NCBI GenBank assembly: GCA_021161675.1
Contig: JAGHAF010000060.1
Coordinates: 1 to 36,289 of the forward strand
Origin: Planctomycetota bacterium
GTDB lineage: Bacteria; Planctomycetota; Brocadiia; SM23-32
Length of the DNA: 36,289 bases
Reading direction: 5' to 3'
A program made the translations under genes and the position numbers. The notes beneath the pieces were generated by a model. That model saw only the letters and a program-made list of their open reading frames with translations. It ran no database searches and was not told the DNA's origin. Shown in pieces: positions 9,701-17,600 of this stretch (the stretch's first letter is position 1; every line of letters begins with the position of its first letter).

Positions 9701-9887
9701 ACTGACCGGCGGCGCCGCCCTCCCCCCGTGGCAGGCCGACCGCGTGCAACAATATCTGCCCCCCGGCACATACGTTCGCAGTCAGCGGCATGAATACGTA
9801 TTATGGAACTCATGGCCGTTCTTGCTTCTTATTTTCGCAATCCTGACGGCCGAATGGGTTCTGCGCAGGAGAAACGCACTGCCATGA
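6735..9887 (+). CDS. large membrane VWA protein with helical insertion
   Basis: I start this 1050-residue protein at the GTG at 6735. That codon overlaps the preceding TGA and has GAGGAGG about 10 bases upstream; the open frame extends further 5' but without support. The first roughly 135 residues contain three or four hydrophobic helices. A VWA domain opens near residue 145 with TVALLIDRSASMQ (the MIDAS). It is then interrupted by about 200 mostly helical, coiled-coil-like residues and resumes around 370 with the YALKTYVFG strand and, near 443, LAGIVLMSDG. Beta-sandwich and amidotransferase-like domains follow. A C-terminal helix (WPFLLLIFAILTAEWVL) ends the protein. It is translationally coupled on both sides. 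Its role with MoxR is inferred from the neighbourhood. Confidence 0.85.
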   Translation: MILAAARQFILPQAVPAPVVFLLALLGAAAWHAAYRLSMSPSQSPPARVILALARVTVGTVALLLATEAAGRIVALATALPLWPLCLAGAAAVEIVVGLYAAERKRISPRVGLVLLALRITLVLLLLAMLTSPVFVLESSEQVRRTVALLIDRSASMQTPDTQLEPWEKVRLADAIDTCPSERPARLENMVPEFKSLRQRLTVQAEWLSMLAGLQPETLRKHMKERKGELNETLSTVLKETRAHRDALSEAIQATSYLGKDIADGLGEIRSRLSELVQSPLQDALDRSRADVEEPAERHGALLRSVLDAGDALDSLSGDLSALARQVDTAFYGSLSDQSKQIVDGVSEQTRFALVQTLLKDAQTVKKSGGRESFVNTLAGTYALKTYVFGASPVELSVHRPGDGPKAGEELAQMLADAGPAVRKGTDLAAAIARATRGTNPEDLAGIVLMSDGCHNAPASVDAAARRAGAAGIPICSIVLGGQRPPRDAAVVSVSAPDVIYSGDTLYVGAGLKIDGMAGRKLTVTLREDDREEPLASAEIEVATDRERRKVELSCTPSEIALHHYRVALDTFEQDVLPENNEFPFVTRVSDEKTHLLIIEGAPRWEFRYLKNLFADRDPSVSLQYVLFGRERIADAPNPPAAPASVSRDEAQATSLPQEEAEWMKFDVIVLGDVSLDDLQHGEMDILERFVTDRGGVLIVVAGPRHMPHDFAGTALENILPVRFQAGRPPPPESPEGGYRIALTPEGRQSMIMRQDVDPDRNQEIWGSFPKFYWRDGGVSAKPGASVLAYAVSADGAAQSEKESESAQRRAPLALIQQVGLGRVVMLAFDRTWRLRYRAGDVYHHKFWGQIMRWATAGKLPSGTDLVKLGSDKARYAPGEPIRIRAKIRNSDLSPVANAQVAVNIYQGEKLALRKNLDYLSGIPGLYGATIKELLSGAYRAQLDCPSAEQILASEGVESVETEFAVDPSRSPETLEVAANRELLQRVAELTGGAALPPWQADRVQQYLPPGTYVRSQRHEYVLWNSWPFLLLIFAILTAEWVLRRRNALP

Positions 9888-12800
9888 CTGACATGAGCAA
9901 GAGCGCGCGGCCCGAACCCCTCCCCCGGCCCATCGTGCGGGTGCTGAGCCAGTTGATCGCACGCACGCGGATGGTCATTGCGCTGAGGGGTATCTGCCTG
10001 GTCGTGGCTACGACGCTGACGGCAATCCTGGCCGTTATGCTCATTGACCGGCTGTTTACCTTCCTGTGCGCCTGGCCGCGGTGGACGCTTTTTCTGTGCA
10101 TCGTGACGGCGGGCGGGATCGCCACGGGGTGGGCCCTGATCCGCCCGCTGGCGCACACCTTCAGCCTCTCCGGCATAGCCCGCGTTCTGGAATCGCGCCA
10201 CCCCGAGCTGCACGAGCGCATCAGTTCCTCGGTGGAGTTGCTGGCCAGCCGAGAAAGGCAGGAGGTGCTGGGCTCAAAGGAGCTTATCCAGGCCCTGGCC
10301 GTAGAGGCGAGCGCGGATGTGCAGGGGCTCAAGCCCTCCCGCGAGATCACCTTCAGGACAGCCCGGCCCTTCTTACTTGCCGCCGGGGGTGTCGTCTTGA
10401 TACTGGGCGGCCTTGTAGCCGTCTGGCCCCATCAGTCCACGCGGCTGCTGGCTCGCGCGGTGGCGCCGTTCCTAAACCTGCCCAACGTGGCCGCCGACCA
10501 ATTGAGCGTCACGCCCGGCGACACCGTGGCCCTGCCTGATCAATCGGTGCGCATTGAGGTCCACGTCGCAAACGAAAAAGCCAAGAAAGCATTCGTTCAC
10601 CTCGTCAACAGCGCAGGCGCCAGACGCAGGCGCGAGATGACACGTCTCTCCGACGAGCCGGACGGAATCAGACGCTTCTCCTTCTCCTGCCCGCCCTCGC
10701 GGCAGGACTGGCGTTATCGCATCCACTCCGGCGGCGCCCTCACCAGGTACTACAGCGTCAGGATTATCCCACCCCCTGCCGTTCGGAGACTGGATATCCG
10801 CTACGAATATCCCCCTTACGTGAACCTGCCACCCAAAGAAGAAGAGGACGCCGAGGGCAAGATAGAAGCCGTCCAGGGCACGCGCGTCAGCCTCAGCGCC
10901 CTGGTGAGCAAGCCGGTCGAGACGGGCGCGCTGCTGCTGAAAGGCCGGGACGCGCCGCTCGCGCAGGCGGGGCTCAGCGCGCTGGCGGAGAATCGCATGA
11001 AGGCCGCCTTCCAGTTCGAACTCGAGCCGGGGCTGGACGGACAATGGATGCTGCGCCTGAAGGACGAATACGGCTTCACCAACCGGGAGGTCTTCCGTCC
11101 TATAGCGGCCCTTCCCGACAAGCCGCCCGGGGTGCGGGTGGTCAGTCCTCAGAAGGAAATCATACGGCTCAGGCCGACCGACCGTCTGCCCGTGGCCTAT
11201 GCCGCCGTAGACGACTACGGCCTGGCAGAAGTAGGGCTGCTCCTCAAGGAGGATGACGCTGAGCGACACTCTGAGCCACTTTCGCTGGAGTCCGAGGGCG
11301 GCCGACCTCCGCTGAGCGCAACGGGCGCCACCGAGTTGGACTTCTCAAAGCGCCGCTTCGAGGGCGTCCGCAGGGTGCAGTTCCAGGTTTACGCAAGGGA
11401 TCGCCTGCCCGAGACCAGCGGCGGCCCTCAGGAGGCGCGATCCCGGACATTCACTGTTTTGATCCAGAGGAACGCCCCGCCCTACGCGCTCCAGAGGTGG
11501 ACGGAACTTGAAGAGCACGCCCGCAAGGACTTTGAGCGACTCCTGGACCAGCTGAAAGCGGCGCAAAAGGACTCGTCTCGGCTCCGAAGCGAACTTTCCG
11601 AGAGCCCCCGGCCCGCAGAAAAGACGGAGAAGCAGGCCCGCGATCTCGCCGGGGAATTGAACGAAGCCGATGCCTCCGCACGGGACCTGGCCCAGCGACT
11701 GCGGGGGGGGCCGTTCGAGTCATTAACTCCCCCGCTGAACTCCGTGGCGGACGACCACATAAGAAAGGCCGCCAACGCCACCGAGGAAATAACGCGGGCC
11801 GCGCAGGCGCCTGAGCGCGCAGAGCTGGCACAGCAGGCGGAGTCGCACACACAGTCCGCAGTCGCAGACGTATCCGAACTGCTCGACCGGCTCAACAAAA
11901 TGGCCGGAACCGGCCAACTGCTCCAAGAACTCAGCGATCTGACGGAGCGCCAGAAAGAGCTGGCCGCCGCGTCCGAACAGTTGCAGGACAATCCCCAGCA
12001 ATCTCCCATGAGCGAGAGAAACTGGAGGGCCGCCCAGCAGGACGCGGCCTCGCAACTGGCCCGGATGCTGAAGGAGACCACCGACGGCGCGCAGGCGCAG
12101 GCCGCACAAGGTCAGCAGCAGTTTTCCGAGCTGGCCCGGCAGGCCCGCCAGCTAAGTCAGCAAGAGATGAACCTGGCGCAGGACACACAGGCCGGGCAGG
12201 ACCGGATTTATCAATCGCTGCGCGACCGGCTGGCGCAGGAGCAGGCCCAGCTAGCCCGGGAAACCGACGCGCTCGTGCGCAATGCCGTTATCGAGAACGG
12301 ACCTCAAGAGGATAATCTGGACCAGAGCGCCGCCCAGGCGGTCCATCAAGCCGCGCAGCAAATGGAGTCCGGGCGGCTCACCGCGGCGGCCCAGAGCGCC
12401 GCCGACGCGTCGAACAGGATGAACAGGTTTTCGCAGCGCCTGCAGGACAAGGCCCGGCAGACTGCCAGGGAGGCCCTTGCGCAGGAGGCCCCGAGCCCGC
12501 AGGCCGCCCGCCTTACGGCCGACCACATGGCCCTGCAGCGCGCGCTGGCAGAGGACAGCGCCGCGCTGGCCGATCGCCAGGGAGAACTCGGACGCCAGAT
12601 CCGAGCGCTCGCCTCGGCGCAAACGCAGGAAGTCCTTGCCTCCAGGAATCAGCAGTTGATGGCGCGCACCCAGGAGCTGCGCCGCGCCACCCAGGCTGCG
12701 CAGCAGGCCATGTCTGCGACCTCCCCGCAGCCCGGCGCGAACGCTTCGGCAAACCAGGCCCGCCAGGAACTTCGCAATGCCGCCCGCGCCCAACAGCTCG

Positions 12801-13396
12801 CATCCAATGCCCTCCAGGCCGGGCAGCGCTCCGAGGCCGGCGGCCAGCACCAACAGGCCGCGGCTAACCTCCAGGCCGCCTCCGAGGCCCTTCAGCAAGC
12901 CGGCCAGGCATACGCCGCGGCGGCCTCCGAGCAGGCCGCCTCCCAGTCGCAGGCGGAGGGCCCACGCCGCGGCCAATCGCTGTCACGCGCATACAGCGCC
13001 TCACAGCAGGCGGCGCGTTCGGCCCGGCCGCTGGACGCGGCTCAGGCCGCCCAGCGCACCGCGGCCGCCCGCAGCCAGGTGGCGGCGGAGGCGCAACAGA
13101 TGGGCGTCAGCTCCTTCTCCCCCGCCCAGCAGGCCCTCCAGCAGGCCGGCTACCAGCGAATGACGAGGGACTCCAGAAGCGGCAAGGCTTCATTCGAACC
13201 CGACGATACCGTGGCCAGGCTGAAGCGCGCCGGCATCAAATTGGAAGACTGGGCCAAACTTCCAGGCCGGCTCAGGGACGACATCCTGCAAGCGCCCGAG
13301 CAGAAAAGCCCGGAGCAATACCGCAAGCTTATCCGAGATTACTTCCGAACCATTGCGCGCCGCGGCGGCGCCGCAGCATACACTACGCAAGACTAG
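9884..13396 (+). CDS. DUF4175-like membrane-anchored coiled-coil protein
   Basis: A 1170-residue protein. The ATG at 9884 overlaps the upstream TGA (ATGA) and has AGGAGA about 12 bases before it, so I prefer it to the longer open frame. Membrane helices lie at about 30-55, 65-88 and 161-183. A periplasmic region of beta-rich segments follows up to about residue 530. From about 535 to 1090 the sequence is almost pure A/Q/E/R coiled coil with repeated QQA, AQQ and QAA wording. The last 60 residues become ordered again, with a W-x-x-LP-x-x-LR-x-x-I pattern and then YRKLIRDYFRTIA, a tail I recognise from this planctomycete family. DUF4175 is the closest named family I know. The product is probably a long periplasmic rod tied to the inner membrane. 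Low-complexity sequence makes family searches hard. Confidence 0.8.
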   Translation: MTDMSKSARPEPLPRPIVRVLSQLIARTRMVIALRGICLVVATTLTAILAVMLIDRLFTFLCAWPRWTLFLCIVTAGGIATGWALIRPLAHTFSLSGIARVLESRHPELHERISSSVELLASRERQEVLGSKELIQALAVEASADVQGLKPSREITFRTARPFLLAAGGVVLILGGLVAVWPHQSTRLLARAVAPFLNLPNVAADQLSVTPGDTVALPDQSVRIEVHVANEKAKKAFVHLVNSAGARRRREMTRLSDEPDGIRRFSFSCPPSRQDWRYRIHSGGALTRYYSVRIIPPPAVRRLDIRYEYPPYVNLPPKEEEDAEGKIEAVQGTRVSLSALVSKPVETGALLLKGRDAPLAQAGLSALAENRMKAAFQFELEPGLDGQWMLRLKDEYGFTNREVFRPIAALPDKPPGVRVVSPQKEIIRLRPTDRLPVAYAAVDDYGLAEVGLLLKEDDAERHSEPLSLESEGGRPPLSATGATELDFSKRRFEGVRRVQFQVYARDRLPETSGGPQEARSRTFTVLIQRNAPPYALQRWTELEEHARKDFERLLDQLKAAQKDSSRLRSELSESPRPAEKTEKQARDLAGELNEADASARDLAQRLRGGPFESLTPPLNSVADDHIRKAANATEEITRAAQAPERAELAQQAESHTQSAVADVSELLDRLNKMAGTGQLLQELSDLTERQKELAAASEQLQDNPQQSPMSERNWRAAQQDAASQLARMLKETTDGAQAQAAQGQQQFSELARQARQLSQQEMNLAQDTQAGQDRIYQSLRDRLAQEQAQLARETDALVRNAVIENGPQEDNLDQSAAQAVHQAAQQMESGRLTAAAQSAADASNRMNRFSQRLQDKARQTAREALAQEAPSPQAARLTADHMALQRALAEDSAALADRQGELGRQIRALASAQTQEVLASRNQQLMARTQELRRATQAAQQAMSATSPQPGANASANQARQELRNAARAQQLASNALQAGQRSEAGGQHQQAAANLQAASEALQQAGQAYAAAASEQAASQSQAEGPRRGQSLSRAYSASQQAARSARPLDAAQAAQRTAAARSQVAAEAQQMGVSSFSPAQQALQQAGYQRMTRDSRSGKASFEPDDTVARLKRAGIKLEDWAKLPGRLRDDILQAPEQKSPEQYRKLIRDYFRTIARRGGAAAYTTQD

Positions 13397-13409
13397 GAGT
13401 AATCCGCCA

Positions 13410-14504
13410 GTGCTCTCACGTTACGCCAAACGGGCCGCATTCAGCCTGGGGCTGGCCGCCGCCTGCGCGGCGCTCGCCCTGACGGCCGCTATGCGGCCGC
13501 TTCATGCCCAGGACGCAGAGGAAGCCCCGGCGGCTCAGGAGGACGCCCTCAAGAAATACGAAGCCCAGGTTGACCAGGCCGTCGAGCGCGGCCTTCAGTA
13601 TCTTGCTGAGCGGCAGACCGAGAGCGGCGCGTTCCAGAGCACGTGGACGGATAACACGGGGGTGGTTTCTCTCTGTGTCATGGCGTTTCTTGCCCGGGGC
13701 CACACGCCCGGAGACGGGCCCTACGGAGAAGTCATCAATAAAGGCGTTGACTATGTTCTGGACCATAGCGCGAAGAACGGCATGTTGATCGGAAGGAATA
13801 GCCAGAGCGGCGGCATGTACAGCCATTCAATCTCCAGCCTGATGCTTTCCGAGGTCTCCGGCATGGTGAACGAGGAACGTCAGCGGCGAATAGACGAGGC
13901 CCTGCCCAAGGCGCTGAAGATTATTCTCTCGGCCCAGCAGGTTCACAAGAACGCAGCGCACCAGGGCGGCTGGCGTTACAGCTCTGCCAGCCGGGACAGC
14001 GACATATCCTGCACGGGCTGGCCCCTGATGGCGCTCAGGTCCGCCCGCAACAGCGGGGCTCATGTCCCCCGGGAAGCGATAGAGGACGCCGTCGGCTTCA
14101 TACTGAGGTGCCGCAACCAGGATGGAGGTTTCGGCTACGTGCCGGGCGGTAGTTCGGGCGTCGCCAGGACCGGCGTCGGGCTGTTGTCACTGGAGCTGTG
14201 CGGACATCACGACAGCGCGGAGGCCCGCAGCGCCGCCGAGTGGATCCTAAAGCGCCCCAAACCGAGTTGGTACTACTACGGTCTTTACTACTGCTCGCAG
14301 GGGATGTACCAGATAGGCGGCGATTACTGGGAACGCTACGCCCCCCTATTGTATGAAGACCTGCTCCCCCGGCAGGCGAAGGACGGCTCATGGCCGGACA
14401 ACATCTCGAGCGGCTCGCAGCGGGCCGGGAAGGCCTATTCCACCGCTATGGCTGTCCTGGCCCTGAGCGTGCCCTATTGCCAGCTGCCAATCTATCAGCG
14501 CTGA
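13410..14504 (+). CDS. secreted prenyltransferase/squalene-cyclase repeat protein
   Basis: A 364-residue protein started at the GTG at 13410, with AGGAG ten bases upstream. The N-terminus is a signal peptide (MLSRYAKRAAFSLGLAAAC..., hydrophobic to LHA, likely cleaved before QDAEE). The mature part shows alpha/alpha-toroid repeats with QW-like motifs: SGAFQSTW, HQGGWRY, QDGGFGYVPGG and KDGSWPD. The acidic DxDD motif of true squalene/hopene cyclases is absent (the nearest stretch is RDSDISCTGW), so I do not predict cyclase activity. The C-terminus YSTAMAVLALSVPY...LPIYQR is a conserved ending of planctomycete relatives. It lies 13 nt after the coiled-coil gene and is probably the last gene of the MoxR operon. 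A periplasmic scaffold or ligand-binding role is a guess. Confidence 0.85.
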   Translation: MLSRYAKRAAFSLGLAAACAALALTAAMRPLHAQDAEEAPAAQEDALKKYEAQVDQAVERGLQYLAERQTESGAFQSTWTDNTGVVSLCVMAFLARGHTPGDGPYGEVINKGVDYVLDHSAKNGMLIGRNSQSGGMYSHSISSLMLSEVSGMVNEERQRRIDEALPKALKIILSAQQVHKNAAHQGGWRYSSASRDSDISCTGWPLMALRSARNSGAHVPREAIEDAVGFILRCRNQDGGFGYVPGGSSGVARTGVGLLSLELCGHHDSAEARSAAEWILKRPKPSWYYYGLYYCSQGMYQIGGDYWERYAPLLYEDLLPRQAKDGSWPDNISSGSQRAGKAYSTAMAVLALSVPYCQLPIYQR

Positions 14505-14519
14505 GCGCGGATATTACCC

Positions 14520-14548
14520 TTGTCAACCCAGGAGGACAGTGCTACGCT
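14520..14548 (+). promoter_or_regulatory. possible promoter for the propeller gene
   Basis: TTGTCA (14520-14525) and TACGCT (14543-14548) are 17 bases apart in the 105-nt gap after the toroid gene. The -35 box matches 5/6 but the -10 box only 3/6. An isolated GGAGG at 14531-14535 inside the spacer has no start codon at suitable distance. Readthrough from the upstream operon is equally plausible. Confidence 0.3.
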
Positions 14549-14609
14549 CTCGATCAAGTTTCACTCAACTGGCAATCCAATTCTCCTTCTCTCTTGGAGC
14601 ATGAGCCCA

Positions 14610-17600
14610 ATGCGACGGCTATCCATGGGAACCTGGAAGTTCGTTGTGTTTTTCGTAGCTATCGCCTGGTTGACCCTTGCCTGCGCGACGGCGACGGCCT
14701 CCGAATGGCCCTGCTACAAGGGGGACGCCGCCCGCTCGGGCGTCACGGACGAGGAGCTGACCCTTCCCCTTGTGAAGCTCTGGCGCTATGAACCTTCGCA
14801 GCCCCCCCGGCCCGCCTGGCCGGAGCCGGGCAAGGAGGTGCACCGACTGGACTTCGACTATGCTCCCCAGCCGGTTGTGGCTGGCGGGATGGTCTACTTC
14901 GGCACTTCTTCCGACGACTCGGTGCGCGCGCTGGACGCGGCCACGGGCGCCGTCAAGTGGCGTTTCACCACCGGAGGGCCCGTCCGCCTCGCGCCGCACA
15001 TCTGGGACCGGAAGTGCTACGTCACTTCCGACGACGGGTTCCTGTACTGCCTGGACGCAGCCACCGGCGAGCTGACGTGGAAGTTTCACGCGGCCCCTGG
15101 GAATCGCAAGATGCTGGGCAACGGACGTATGATCTCCCGCTGGCCGTGCCGGAGCGGGGCTCTGGTCGTCGATGGCGTGGTTTACGTGACCGCCGGAATG
15201 TGGCCCTCGGAGGGCGTCTACCTTTACGCGCTCGACGCCCAAACGGGCGAGCAGCTCTGGTGCAACACCACGAACCTCAAATACCGGCTGCAACCACACG
15301 GTGGTTCTTCGGCTTTCACGGGCGTGTGCCCCCAGGGCTATATGTTGGCTTCGGATGACATGCTGATGGTCCCGTCGGGACGTGCGACGCCGGGGGTCTA
15401 CAACCGCCGGAGCGGCGAGCTGATCTACTACCAGCCTTACCTCTACCTCGAGCCCTACGGCGACGAAAACTGGGGGAACCGCGCCAACGGCGGCGCGTGG
15501 ATTACGATTGCCGGAGATGTGTTCTTCAACCCGGTACATACGCCCGGCGCGCCGGATATTGACGTGCACCTCGGCGAATCCCCTCCACGTCCCGGCGACG
15601 GCATGGGTGTCTGGAGCCTCCAGACGGGCAGGAAGAAGCTTACCCTCCCGGGCAAATACCGCGTCCTCGTCGCCGGCGGCATCCTTTATGCCGTGGGTAA
15701 CGGGGAGCTTCAAGCGATTGACCTGAAAGCCTGGCGCCAGAGCGGCAAGCTGGAAGGCTGCGTCAAATGGACAGTCCCTCAGCCACGTAGCTACTCCATC
15801 GCTATGGCCGGCCACGTGTTGCTGCTCGGGGCACGGGGCACGCTGAGCGGCTTCGACTCCGCCACGGGCCGCCAGGTATGGCAGGCCGATCTCGACGGCC
15901 AGGTGCGCGGGATCGCCGTCGCCGAGGGACGAGTCATGGCCTCCACCAGCAAGGGAGAGGTCGTCTGCTTTGCCGGGCGCGCGCCGTCCACGCAGCCCAT
16001 CTCCGTCCGGGAACGATTGAGCTGGGACGTCGGAGCGCTGCCACAAGCGGAGTCCCTCGCCGACGAGCTGATCTCAGCCTGCGGCGTTACGCAGGGCTAC
16101 GCGCTGCTTATCGGGCAGGCGGACAGCCGCCTGGCGCTCGCCCTGGCGTCGAAGACTGACCTGCGAGTGATCAGCGTCATCCGCGGTGAAGAGCGGGCCG
16201 CCGCCGAGAGACAGAAGCTGATGACCACCGATATGTACGGCTATCGAGTCGCAGTGGAAGCGGTCGATGACCTCGACAAGCTGCCCTTTGCGAACTACTT
16301 CGCCGACCTGGTCGTCGTATCGGGAGACGCCCGGAGCCTCTCCGGCGGGGAGCTTTATCGCATGTTGCAGCCATGTGGCGGCGTAATGTGCTTCCCCGGC
16401 ATGGCTCAGAAAGCCGTCGAACGCCTTATCACTGAAGCGGGGGCGCCTGAGGACGAACTTTCGCAGAGCGACGGCCGCCTCATCGTTACGAGGGGGGCCC
16501 TGGCGGGCTCCGGCGAATGGCGCTGCCAGTGGGCGAACGCGGGCAATACGGGCATCGGGGGGGAGACGCGCCTCCACCTGCCCCTCGAACTGTTGTGGTT
16601 CGGCGGACCGGGGCCGGAGCGCATACTGAGCCGCCACCTGAGGCCCTCGGCCCCGTTGTTCGTAAACGGACGCTGCTTCATTACCGGTCAGAATCACGTC
16701 ATAGCCTTCGACGCATATAACGGCCGCCAGCTCTGGTGCACAGAACTTCCGGGCGCCGCGCGCAAGGCGTCCATATCGCTATCAGGCAACTTCGTCGCCG
16801 ATGATGAGAGCCTGTACGTGGCCGTCGGCGCTTGCTGCCACAGGCTCGATCAGCGCACCGGCAAGACACTGCGCGTCTACACCATTCCGGAGGAACTGCT
16901 CGACCAGGCGAAGCCGCAGGTCCAGGAGCCCGCTGAATGGGGGTACGTCGCGGCGGCGGACGGCCTGGTGCTGGGCACTGTTCTTGCAGAGCCGAAGTCC
17001 CCCGAATGCTCGGCGCTCTTTGCGCTGAACCAGGAGGATGGCTCAGTGCGCTGGACTCGCCGCCCGGATGGCCGCTTCTACAACACGGGCCTTGCCATCG
17101 GGGAAGGACGCCTTTACAGCCTGGATGCCACCTCGACGAGCCAGATGGGGCAGGCCGCGCGGCGCGGGCAAAAGGTAAAGCCCCGGCAGAGCCTTGTCGC
17201 ATTCGATTTGCATACGGGCCGGAAGCTGTGGCGTAGCGAAGACGTTCCTGCCGGGTTGTACGAACTTCAGTATGCTAAAGGCGTGGTCGCCCTTTCCGCC
17301 AAGGCCGCGTATGACGCGGCAACCGGCAAGAATCTCTGGCAGAAGAACGTCCCCTACCAGAGGCCGCCGCTCATCCTCGGGGACTGGATCATCGCCCAGC
17401 CCTTCGCCTACGACCTGCGCACTGGAGAGCCGCGCACGGCGCCGACCATTCTGGGCGACGAGGAGCAACGCTGGCGATTCAACCGGGCCTACGGGTGCGG
17501 CCCGGTGGTGGGATGCCCCGGACTGCTCATGTTCCGCTCCGGGACCTTCGGGTTCTACGACTTCGCGCGTGACGGCACCACGAACTTCGGCGGCGCTCGG

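Noticed and set aside
13960..14040. RDSDISC as a DxDD-like catalytic motif of a terpene cyclase
   Set aside because: The spacing and residues do not fit DxDD, and the protein has a signal peptide and lacks the full cyclase length of about 630 residues.
14619..16046. 475-codon antisense frame opposite the propeller N-terminus
   Set aside because: Shadow frame without domain content or ribosome binding site.
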